Source of the DNA: Schistosoma mansoni
Lineage: Eukaryota > Platyhelminthes > Trematoda > Strigeidida > Schistosomatidae
DNA length: 64,000 nt
Assembly (NCBI RefSeq): GCF_000237925.1
Contig: NW_017386079.1
Coordinates: 310,001 to 374,000, forward strand
Direction: 5' to 3'
Shown here: positions 10,284 through 20,595 of the stretch, one piece after another
Position numbering within the stretch: the first letter of the stretch is position 1
How the letters are laid out: the number at the start of each line of letters is the position of its first letter
Notes under the pieces: generated by a model
Told to the model about the DNA's origin: nothing
The model's input: only the letters and a program-made list of their open reading frames with translations
The model's database searches: none
Program-made: the position numbers and the translations under genes

Positions 10284-10600
10284 AGTATGAGGTTGTGGAG
10301 ATTATTATGTTTTTTGATTGAGATCACGAACTGGTTGATGTTAGATCACCATTGAAAACTTGGAAGTAGTAGTCGGCCATTTCATCCTATTAAGAGACTC
10401 CTGAGTAGTGCTCATCCACAATCTCACTCTCAAGATTCAAACTCAAAACCTTCGGCCTCGCACGCGAACGCTTAACCTCTAGCTGCCAAGTCTCACAATA
10501 GGATGAAACAGCTGTCTATTGCTTCCAGGTTTACAATGATGGTCTAACATCAACCAATTCATGATCTCATTCAATAACTATCATGCTACTACATTATAGT
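10284..10600. mobile_element. Family-B SINE inverted dimer, old
   Basis: Minus-orientation unit 10284-10497 with degenerate hammerhead (10359-10415) joined to a plus-orientation piece 10498-10600 (ATAGGATGAAACAGC, GGTCTAACATCAACC). Diverged from other copies. Confidence 0.7.
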
Positions 10601-11092
10601 CACTAAGTATAAGTTACACAGGATAGTGTAAAATTAACTACATTCTTATGTTAATCATAATAACACATCTATCTCTATAAATAATTTATAACATGACTTT
10701 ATTTAAATTAATTAATCACTATTAACCAATTGAATAATTAAATTTTAAAAAATGTCTCTAGGGTAAAGAATTAACACATATACCGAGGGGGAAAGGGGGG
10801 GTAATCATCCATCTGAGTCACACGTATTTATTCTCAATAGTAATAATAATTATAAACCTGTGTATAATAAGGTGACTATAGGGTGTAAATATTTCATTTC
10901 ACATGTGTTGTCATTAGTAACATAAACTGTGAATAAAAGATTTTTTTGTTTTTTTGTTTTTGCCAAACAAACTGTGAACCAAATTATTTTTGAAAAAATG
11001 GTATAATCTACTTATATTCAATAATTAAAAGTAGTAGATTCTTTTATATTTTATAAATTCCCATAAAGAAAATTAACTTATCTAAATAATCA
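10601..11092. other. No gene seen
   Basis: Very AT-rich with short homopolymer runs; nothing recognised. Confidence 0.5.
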
Positions 11093-11104
11093 CATAATAA
11101 TAAT

Positions 11105-11629
11105 GCCCCCAAATACCATGGTACGGCCGAGAGTGGGGAGAGTTCGCTCTCCCTCTCGAAATGCTCTCACATGGCCACGCGTATATAGCCTCTGCCAGGG
11201 ATGTCCTACTCACTGCCTTCTCGTGGCATTACTGTTGTTTACGAAATTAAGAGAACGAAGAGCGAATGTCCGGTGCTTTAACCGGGTTAGTGGACACAGC
11301 AAGTTCACCTAGGGGAGTTGGAAAACCCTCATTCTAAACCAATGCTGCACATGAGCTCCAGTATCCTGAGAGAACAAATGGCGTATGAATCAATCGTTGA
11401 TCACCAGCTACCATGTGACTGCATCTCCTCACGATGCTCCACTGCCTTGTGGATCAGATCTTTAGGTCGAAGGCTCGGGGTGTGGCCCCCTAAGAAAACC
11501 ACTGTTTTCGTTTGGGCACCTGGGTAGTATCGTAGCCCTCACACAAATCGAATGAGATTTGTGCGGCGTATATATACCTGGTGCTTCCTTGTACCAATAT
11601 TTATGTGTTTAAATAAATAAATCAATAAA
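11105..11629 (+). mobile_element. Family-C retroposon, near full length
   Basis: Starts GCCCCCAAATACC and ends in AAATAAATAAATC. Exact 12-bp TSD CATAATAATAAT at 11093-11104 and 11630-11641. Non-coding. Confidence 0.9.
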
Positions 11630-11659
11630 CATAATAATAATAGTAATAACTGTTTTTCA

Positions 11660-12505
11660 TAGTTGAAATCATGAGTAAATTGAAAACCCTTACTTTTTAT
11701 ACTGTATGTGAACGAACTCCCAAATATATTTGAAACCCTAATGTTACTATATGCTGATAATGTAAAAATCTGGTGAGAAATAACGGTAAACGCAGATGTA
11801 TGTGCACTTCAGGCAGACTTAAATATTGTGATTAGCTGGTCCAAAGAGAGACTGATGCCTACCAACGCGACCAAGTGTGTCTAAATGCACTTTGAGGATA
11901 GAAAGGTAAACAGGTACAGCATAGGAGAAGTGCCTGTACCCGTAATTTGGTCTCACAACGATCTTGCGGTGACTACAAGCCATGATCTTAAGACCACGGG
12001 CCATTGCCGGGAGGTTGCAGCTAAGGGGCTTATAACCCTATGGACTATAAAACGGACATTCACTAAGTTAGACATTATCATGTTCACTACAGTATACACA
12101 ACTTTGGTGAGAACTAAGCTTGAAAACTGCGTTCAGGCTGCAAACCCCTAACTCAGATGTCCTGGAAAAAGTACAGAGGGCAGCTACTCGTGCAATCCCA
12201 GAACTCTGGAGTTTACCATAAAAAGAACGCCTTGAAAAGCTAGACCTCTTAACTCTGTCCGATCTCAGATTAAGAGGCTATCTGATTTTGATGTATAGAA
12301 TACAAAGAAATGATTTTGGACCTAATATATCCTGTCTTTTTCTTCCAACTAGATAGGGACATCTCAAAGGACATAGCAGGTGAGAAGAAAAGCCGAGAAC
12401 GAACTAAATACCAGTGGCATACAGGTTTTCATACCCAGTCATCAATCCTTGGAACTTGTTACTTCAAGCAGTGGTGTATGCACCTTCAATTGACTAATTC
12501 ATAAG
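11660..12505 (+). mobile_element. CR1-type LINE fragment (end of reverse transcriptase)
   Basis: Broken frames give LLYADNVKIW, NIVISWSKERLMPTNATK, WTIKRTFTKLDIIMFTTVYT, DVLEKVQRAATRAIP and LTLSDLRLRGYLILMYR, which follow the CR1/Jockey order YADD, QxDLxxLxxWSxxWxLxxN, then the C-terminal domain. It has several stops and no 5' part. A different subfamily from the copy at 41920-44739. Confidence 0.75.
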
Positions 12506-12786
12506 AAGATTAGACACTCATAGAAGCATACTAGAAAAGGAATAACATAGGCAGTAGGTTTTCACAAATCTGAATCAGAATTTGAAACATCCATTTCAAA
12601 ATAAATTTCACTGATATCACATTAGTTATTATATGACACATAATATCAATGAATAAAAGGTTTCATGATTTTCTTCCACACATGCAAACACACTAAAACG
12701 ATACGGTCAGAAAAGACTAGTATAGTATATCGTATAAAATTGAATAAATTAAAAAAATAATTCTTATAAACCATTGAGGTAAAGTT

Positions 12787-13593
12787 TTGAATAAAGTTCA
12801 GAATATAGAAATCGTTTAGGTAAAGCTTCAAAACCAAATTTATGGAGAACACGTATTTTGCAGTTCTGGCTTCTATTATTTCAATATCAAATAGACATAT
12901 ATTAGAGACTATTTGTTAATCAAGGAATCGAGAGTGATTCGGAGTAACGAATTGTCACGAAGCTGTGCATCTGATATTTATCTGTTGCATCAAACATTCA
13001 TTGAGAGATTTTGACAACATGGCTTTAGGCTGTTGTCCACCACTCAAAGCGGCCGCCTTACCCACTTTTCTGCGATAACCCAGGAGGCGGGGCAAGACAA
13101 CTCACCGATCGAAATGTACATGGTCACAGAGCACGACTGTACTCTAGTAAGGATGGAACTAATGGACACTACAACCACTTACCACGAAATCCGTGATCCT
13201 ACTGGGTGACCACGATGGATGGAGAGTTGACAATACGCCAGGAAGGCGGAATCGAACCGCTCCGATGCTAGTCGGCTACAGGTTTGAAGCCTGCACCCCG
13301 GACCACCGAGGTTCATCCCGGCAATTGTAGAGCGCTTGTAAACGCTTTCATTAATCATACTTTCAATTGTATGATACGGTACTCATTTGCACATCTGTAC
13401 TAAAGTACATAGTATCATAGTGTGAAGTGAGCTCGAATCAATAACAATATATGTTTACACACGAAACAATTATAAAAAACAATTCAATCATTGTTCTTGG
13501 ATTCGGAAAATAACCCCCATATATTCTGTACATTTCAGTAGTATATTGACAACAACAACAAAATATCCAACAGTATGGTGAACATTGTGAATG
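12787..13593. repeat. Left 807-bp arm of a giant inverted repeat
   Basis: Every position x pairs with 29302-x in 15709-16515. By eye I see only two mismatches, one in the CAAATAG(A/T)CATAT stretch and one near the inner end. The arm contains tRNA-Sec and about 700 bp of other sequence with no recognised coding capacity. Outside 12787 the flanks are unrelated. Confidence 0.95.
13236..13322 (-). tRNA. tRNA-Sec: tRNA-Sec (anticodon TCA), left arm of the inverted repeat
   Basis: Exact reverse complement of the copy at 15980-16066. Read on the minus strand: GCCGGGATG acceptor 5' side, D arm CCTCGGTGGTCCGGGG, anticodon arm GCAGGCTTCAAACCTG with TCA in the loop, long variable arm with CCGA/TCGG stem, T arm GCGGTTCGATTCCGCC, 3' side CTTCCTGGC plus discriminator G. 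Length 87 nt, as in human tRNA-Sec, from which it differs at few positions. It carries Sec to UGA codons; schistosomes use selenocysteine in thioredoxin glutathione reductase and glutathione peroxidase. Confidence 0.93.
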
Positions 13594-14142
13594 TCATAAG
13601 TCTACTTCTATGATACATTCTATCCTATCAATGATTACCATATTATACTCGGGGTTAAATGGCCTAAAACAGATCTTCAGTATCATGTATCAGTCACAGT
13701 AACTTTGGAAGTACCCACATTTGTTACAATATTTATATTCAGCTCTGTTGTGAATTAACCGTTTTATAGAACATGGTCAACTGAAATTTCATAACGGTTG
13801 TAAACCACTGTATTTATTGATGCTCCGAAACGACCACACATCATCAGTTTAACCTCTACATATTCCAATAGGTTTATATGAAATGACTTTTATAATAATA
13901 CTTATCTTAAGTATGAATGAACAATCAGAGCCGAAATTACAGATCAGTTAGAGATTTTATCCACTCAGCGCAACTTCGAATGAAAATAATACCAACAAAT
14001 TTTCTAGTCAAAGTTCATTGTGAAACCATGCATAGTTGACAAGACAACAGAGTATTTTGAAAGGAATTTTCAAGCCATTTAACCGTGAATATAATTTGGT
14101 TATCATTGATAGGATCGAATGTATCATAGGAGTAGACATATG
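13594..14142. other. Unique loop sequence
   Basis: This 549-bp part of the palindrome loop has no counterpart on the right side, where only about 6 bp separate the LTR element from the arm. No coding region, RNA gene or repeat was recognised. Confidence 0.6.
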
Positions 14143-15702
14143 TGTGATAATTCGGAGTATTTGAATTGTTATACAAACTAGGAATCCCAGAAATAACTCA
14201 ATTTAACAAAGAACTGTTGGATGAGCACAATGAACGTAATGTATGTGGAATTCGAAATCAGGCAGTCCATCAAGTACAAAGGAATCATTAGTTCGTACAA
14301 ACACCACATCGGTCATAGCTTCAATGAAAATCCGAATTTCTGTGATCAATCGTACCTCTCCTGTATAGGTTCATCATGTGTCTGTCCGACTGTGTATTGG
14401 ATGTAGACTCTGTATGATCTACAGTACACTCATTAGTATTAGGATTAACAACTGAAATTGGAACAGACTCACCTTGATCCTGAAATTGTATATGATCAAC
14501 ATGTCGGTTGTGTACTGAAACTACTGATATATATATTATGAACCATAGACTACCCAACAATATTCTCCTCCACGAAATAATGTTGGATCTTCATATACCC
14601 AAGTTATGAATAATTATATGATATCAAGATTTGATTTTTCTGTTATATTTTCATCAAACTTATTACAAATGTCATTGAAGAATAATGGATCGTCAGAAAA
14701 ATCATCATCGATCAAAACCATATCAGATTTTCGACCATGATCTGATCCACTCAACATATTTTCCTCAAATCTGTAAGAAATTCTCTCAGAAATATATGAA
14801 TCGTTAAGACAGACGATATTTGGTACAATAACATGAGAAATCCGATAAGAAGTTGATTGACTAGAAGCTTTTATCTCACAATGATTCTCAGTTTCAATTA
14901 ATGCTGGACTGCTATATGACTCTATACTGTTTTTCGAAGTCGTGAATAAAGATAAATGATCACTCGAAACACCAAACTTAATTCGATCAAAATTACTAAC
15001 TTAACATTGCTTGCAGCAAATGAATCGTAGTATCACATACTGACAGAATGAGTCCAGATTTCCACATTTAAAATATTTGCATTACGCAACACACACGAAT
15101 TACATGAGCGAAACCAGCCACACAACAAGCATTTGCCAAACATGTGCTCATCTTCATGATCTGCTTCGCGATTTCTCAATGAATTGTTATCTGAATAACC
15201 TTGATTGCGCATTGAATTGAGACGACGTAATGATGTTCTTACGAGTCATTCTATGAAATTTTCCTCCTTTACAGCATTCGAAATTTGTATACTTTACATA
15301 GTCTAGTCGTAGTTCTTTGAGAGTTGCATAGGGAAGTAAAATAGGCTTTTCTGGTAAAGCCAGAGTTTGTTATGAGCTTTAGGCTTCTTTTCCGAAGGAT
15401 TTAACGAGATGAGCTACAACATTAAAATTCTCAACATCTTCACTGGTTGTAGCACAGATTTCGAACCTTTTCATGTAATCCTCAAAATCTGAATGTATGT
15501 CCAACCGTCCCATCAGAAGCTCCATCGCGACGCCAATGTGATGATTAGGAGTATTCGAATTATACTACGAACTAGGAATCCCAGAACTAACACAATTTAA
15601 CCAAGAAGTATCCGACGAGCACAAACGAACGTAATACATTTGGAATTTGAAATCAGACAGACATTAGATACAAGAGAATAAATAGTTCATACAAATACCA
15701 CA
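14143..15702 (-). mobile_element. Broken, shortened Ty3/Gypsy-like LTR element in the loop
   Basis: Two direct 166-bp terminal repeats, 14143-14308 and 15537-15702, begin TGTGAT and end ACCACA, and differ at roughly a fifth of positions, so the insertion is old. Read on the minus strand, a primer-binding-site-like TGGCGTCGCG follows the 5' LTR. The interior holds a gag-like stretch (MELLMGRLDIHSDFEDYMKR) and, next to the 3' LTR, a pol-end-like tail (RRGTIDHRNSDFH). Most of pol is absent and the element is clearly dead. No matching target-site duplication was found. Confidence 0.7.
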
Positions 15703-15708
15703 TTACGT

Positions 15709-16515
15709 CATTCATAATGTTCACCATACTGTTGGATATTTTGTTGTTGTTGTCAATATACTACTGAAATGTACAGAATATATGGGGGTTATTTTCCGAA
15801 TCCAAGAACAATGATTGAATTGTTTTTTATAATTGTTTCGTGTGTAAACATATATTGTTATTGATTCGAGCTCACTTCACACTATGATACTATGTACTTT
15901 AGTACAGATGTGCAAATGAGTACCGTATCATACAATTGAAAGTATGATTAATGAAAGCGTTTACAAGCGCTCTACAATTGCCGGGATGAACCTCGGTGGT
16001 CCGGGGTGCAGGCTTCAAACCTGTAGCCGACTAGCATCGGAGCGGTTCGATTCCGCCTTCCTGGCGTATTGTCAACTCTCCATCCATCGTGGTCACCCAG
16101 TAGGATCACGGATTTCGTGGTAAGTGGTTGTAGTGTCCATTAGTTCCATCCTTACTAGAGTACAGTCGTGCTCTGTGACCATGTACATTTCGATCGGTGA
16201 GTTGTCTTGCCCCGCCTCCTGGGTTATCGCAGAAAAGTGGGTAAGGCGGCCGCTTTGAGTGGTGGACAACAGCCTAAAGCCATGTTGTCAAAATCTCTCA
16301 ATGAATGTTTGATGCAACAGATAAATATCAGATGCACAGCTTCGTGACAATTCGTTACTCCGAATCACTCTCGATTCCTTGATTAACAAATAGTCTCTAA
16401 TATATGACTATTTGATATTGAAATAATAGAAGCCAGAACTGCAAAATACGTGTTCTCCATAAATTTGGTTTTGAAGCTTTACCTAAACGATTTCTATATT
16501 CTGAACTTTATTCAA
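15709..16515. repeat. Right 807-bp arm of a giant inverted repeat
   Basis: Reverse complement of 12787-13593, same length, no indels noticed. The two arms flank a 2115-bp loop (13594-15708). The inner junction lies 6 bp from the end of the LTR element at 15702. Confidence 0.95.
15980..16066 (+). tRNA. tRNA-Sec: tRNA-Sec (anticodon TCA), right arm of the inverted repeat
   Basis: All tRNA-Sec hallmarks are present: extended acceptor stem (GCCGGGA with TTCCTGGC, one G-U pair), 6-bp D stem CCTCGG..CCGGGG, TCA anticodon in CAGGCTTCAAACCTG, long variable arm CCGACTAGCATCGG, T loop TTCGATT, discriminator G. Animal tRNA-Sec genes use upstream TATA and PSE elements; an AT stretch (GATTAATGAAA) lies about 30 nt upstream, but I cannot prove a promoter. 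No run of four T is seen within about 200 nt downstream, unusual for a Pol III gene (see findings). Confidence 0.93.
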
Positions 16516-18059
16516 TTGTTATTCAGTGTAAGATTATTTTTCCTACTAGCAGCAGTTTTCAGATTGCTTCAGATAAGTCGGCTGAAATATTTAGACGGAT
16601 TCATTTTTGCTACACTTTTGGGAATGGAAATGACTAAATTGTTTGGTGGAAATGTGTAAAACGTCGGACTAGTCTCAACAATTACCGTGTTCCATTCTAT
16701 GTTTTGTCCTGATCGCTTATTGGTGAATAATATGAAGTTGGAACGAAACGGCTTTTCGATGTTTCCTAGTTGATACAGACAAATGGAGAAATCTTCCTTC
16801 AGTCTCATAAAACAATCTAATTTGATGTTCCACTGGCTTTTTAAGATATTTTGTGTGGCGACATAAATTCAAATTTATCGCTGTGTTGACAGGTTTTGTA
16901 AAGAAAACGTAGGTAGGTATATCAACAGTTTAAATGCTGTTGATGGAGGCATTTGATGCTGAACACTATAGATATAAATTTCCAATTCTGATAGACAACT
17001 TTCCCGATATGGCGATTTTCACACGCTTTGATTACTTAAAAAGTTATTAGTAGTATGAATTCCTTCAACGTCAAACATCTGATCAAATTTTAACACAAGT
17101 TCGGTTTAAACATTGTAAAACTAATTCAAAAAACTTGAACAACTTGCTTTTTCTCGTAATAGGAAACGACCACTCTCAGTGAAGTGAATAACAGGTTCAC
17201 GATTTGTTATATTCTAATTAATTACTACATTGTGTAAACTTGAAGACCTGTTTATAAATATTTAGAACAGTGAAACTTCATAGGAAGACCCATGATGTTT
17301 ATGGCTTTACAGTGCACTTTGATTCACAAGTCATGTGGATTTTTACAAACTCACCTTGAAGCAATGATACGACAATGTAGGATTCTTTAACAAATCCTCG
17401 GCAGTTAGTGCGACAATCTTGGTCAGACGTTTATCTAGGTCAAGTGAATTAATTTGTATACGGGTTGACAAATAGGAATAATCCAACAAATATAGTTAAA
17501 AGATCGTGATTCTAGATCGATGGCACATACGGACTCCAAGATCCTGAAGAAATTAATGGATATAAACCCATTTTCGACAAATGTTATCATAGAATAGTAT
17601 CTCCTTTGATTACTCCACTCATTTGTGCATTACGTCTCTAATTCAAAGGCTCAGTAGTCATCCCACTAGGAGGATCAACTGTTTCACATAAGGTACTCAC
17701 AGAACACTCAAACTCACGATCGTTTTGCTTTATATGCCGTGTAATGCTATTGGTGTATGATTGTGAATTAAGTAAATAGTAGTGATAACATTTATATCAT
17801 CTAGCTTGTCATACACGACATAACTGATTAAAATATCAGCTTGATATCATCTAGTAGTCAGGTTACTTTAATAACTAAGGACAAGTTAAATTTAGTGACT
17901 ACAGATACTTATTTTCTGGATCTTTAGTCAACTGCTGGATTTCGATAACACAAATATATACTCGGATGGATTTATACACAATACAAAATTAGTCAGTTAT
18001 GATTAAAACATAAGATATATATCTTATTCGGCTAGTCAATCTTAACTTAGTTTATCTGA
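16516..18059. other. No gene seen
   Basis: Right flank of the tRNA-Sec palindrome; short frames only, no recognised gene or repeat. Confidence 0.5.
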
Positions 18060-18065
18060 CTGTAT

Positions 18066-18582
18066 TTATTTATTTATACATATAAATGTTGGTACAAGGA
18101 AGCACCAGGTACATATACACCGCACAAATCTCATTTGATTTGTGTGAGGGCTGTGATACTGCCTGGGTGCTCAAACTGAAGCAGGTGGTTTTCTTAGGGG
18201 GCCACACCCCGAGCCTTCGACCTAAAGATCTGATCCACAAGGCAGTGGAGCATCGTGAGGAGATGCAGTCACATGGTAGCTGGTGATCAACGATTGATTC
18301 ATACGCCATTTGTTCTCTCAGGATACTGGAGCCCATGTGCACCATTGGTTTGGAATGAGGGTTTTCCAACTCCCCTAGGTGAACTTGCTGTGTCCACTAA
18401 CCCGGTTAAATCGCCGGACATTCACTTTCCGTCCTCTCGACTTCGTAAACCACACCCCGGCCACGAGAAGGCAGTGAGTAGGACTTTTGTGGCAGAGGTT
18501 ATACACGCGTGGCCATGTGAGAGCATCTGGAGAGGGAGAGCGAACTCTCCCCACTCTCGGCCGTACCTGGGCATTTGGGGGC
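18066..18582 (-). mobile_element. Family-C retroposon, near full length
   Basis: Tail (TTTA)n at the left, 5' end ..GGCATTTGGGGGCC at 18582. TSD CTGTAT at 18060-18065 and 18583-18588. Confidence 0.88.
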
Positions 18583-18699
18583 CTGTATAATTCACAAAGT
18601 TGAAAAGGAAATTTGAATCAACAACATATAAGTAATATCTTGTTCATGAAATACTCAAAAATATTAGAGAATATTTTGATAAGGACTATGATGATTGAT

Positions 18700-19741
18700 G
18701 TTATGTCAGATCTTATGCAGATGTGAAAACGCTGATCGGCAGAGCAAGAGCAGCATATTTACAAATGAAGAACATCTGGAACTCAGAACAATTGTCAACC
18801 AACACCAACATCAGGATTTTCAATACAAATATCAAGACAGTTCTGTTTTATGGGGCGGAAACTTGGAGAACTACGAAAGCATCATCCAGAAGATACAGGT
18901 GTTTAATTATAGCAACCATCCTACAGTCAGTTTTGGTTAAGCCCTTTTTATTAACTTACTTAACAGACATCGTCATTTGGGTAGTAACAATTTGCATATT
19001 CTTTGCACTGTTATACCACTAGAGCACACGACACTCTAGCCAGTGTTGACTGCTTAAATATCATTCGATGACTCATACTCCTCCCCATATATGTATGCAC
19101 GCAAATACTATTATCAGCCTTTGTTTTGTTTTGCTGTTCCCTTATTAAATTTGACTATAAATTGTCTATGTAATTGCTTGCTATTCGTCCTTCGTTCCTT
19201 CGCTTGTTTGCCTGTTCACTCGCTCAATTGCTACTCGCTCGCTCGTTGATATTCGCTCAGGTGTTGTTAGCTTTCTGACCTGAGTTATTCGACAATAAAC
19301 TGTAGTTGCTGCTTTCCTTTGTCTTCTGATTTTACGCACCGTTAAGATTAGAATTATAACGGTTATTGAAGTGAATGATTAACGAATCGCGGCACTACAT
19401 ATTAACATTTGTCTACGGAAAATACTTCGAATCCGCTGGCTAGACACTATCAGCAACAACCTACTGTGTGAGAGAACAAACCAGATTTCAATGAAGGAAG
19501 AAACGCTGGAAGTGGATAGGATACACATTTAGGAAAGCACACAATTGCGTCACAAGGCAAGCCCCCACATGGAATCCTCAAGGCCAAAGGAAAAGAGGAA
19601 GACCAAAGAACACATTACGCCGGGAAATGGAGACAGACAGAACAAAAACTGGATAGGACTAGAAAGGATGGCCCAGGACAGAGTAGGTTGGAGATTGCTA
19701 GTCGACGGCCCATGCTCCATTGGGAGTAACAGGCGTAAGTA
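18700..19741 (+). mobile_element. RTE-clade (SR2-like) LINE, 3' part, interrupted
   Basis: From 18720: TLIGRARAAYLQMKNIWNSEQ, then RIFNTNIKTVLFYGAETWRTT; it resumes after an unrelated insertion with ISNNLLCERTNQI and ends in ...[21 protein letters not shown] and a GTAAGTAAG tail at 19736. It begins at almost the same codon where the copy at 5788-8268 stops. Confidence 0.85.
18914..19398 (+). mobile_element. Probable solo LTR inserted in the RTE LINE
   Basis: About 480 bp unrelated to RTE splits the LINE copy. It has a CT-rich stretch, an AATAAA-type signal (GACAATAAACTG) and ends ..GGCACTACA, the same ending as other LTRs in this window. The left border and target-site duplication are not clear, so the class is provisional. 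Confidence 0.45.
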
Positions 19742-19986
19742 AGACGGATTATTTTGAAAATATATTACTCTCTAGCTACTAACTCCTTAATAACATATAA
19801 ACCATACTAATATTTACTTAAAATAGAGATTTCTACCAGTACTGTAAAGCTAGAAGTAGACAACTAAAAAGAGACCTAATATACTATATATATGAAAATC
19901 GAAAGCAGAAAACGCAAAACGTTGTCTTCTGTCAACTGTATAGGTTGAAATTTGTTGGAAACTTAAAACCATAAAAATATTACTAC

Positions 19987-20289
19987 TGTAGTGAGCAAGA
20001 ACACGTGTGGGGACAATCGAATGTATTCAGGCACAAATTACAGACTATCTCACTGAATTCTGATATCCATACAGTAAACAGTTGATTTGCAAAATAACAA
20101 TCAATGATCTCAATCTAGACTGTTTCTTCTGCAAATATCAGTCCATCTTCTCTGATTTCATTGTTCATGCATTTTCATACCGATTGTGCTTCGTTTTCAT
20201 TCTTTCCTTATCGATCTTTTGCCGAAACACATTCTATGTCTGACCATTACCATATACTACTTATATGGATGTAAGTAGACCATACTACA
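19987..20289 (-). mobile_element. Solo LTR, same family as 1079-1960
   Basis: 303 bp, reverse orientation, TGTAGTGAGC..ATACTACA. Flanks CTAC/CTAT agree at three of four positions. Confidence 0.85.
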
Positions 20290-20595
20290 CTATCACCAAT
20301 AAAGTGCGGATCAATCGATACAAAAACATCTTTTTATCAAATACACTAATCAATTATTCGAATGAAACAAATGTTATATTGTGCTCCTTATTTTTGGAGG
20401 TGACTGTACATGTGTATATATCTATCTATATCTATATCTATAAGGTTAAGAACAAAATAAATAGAAAACTTTAGATCGATTAAAAATAAAGAAACGAAAA
20501 TCAATAATGATTATTTCCTTTTTCTTTTCCACAACAGAATTGTGTTTTCTTCTCTTTGTGTGTGCGTGTGTGTGGGTGTTTGATCGGATTAAAAA

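Noticed and set aside
16450-16659. Matching frames MFSINLVLKLYLNDF at 16450 (+) and 12852 (-)
   Set aside because: They are the same DNA in the two palindrome arms and look AT-rich and non-coding; the identity is due to the inverted repeat, not a protein.
18070-18590. Frames shared among 1332, 11318, 18070, 29243, 55557 and 60866 ([15 protein letters not shown]..)
   Set aside because: They recur because the family-C retroposon is repeated; frames differ in length and break between copies, with no domain.
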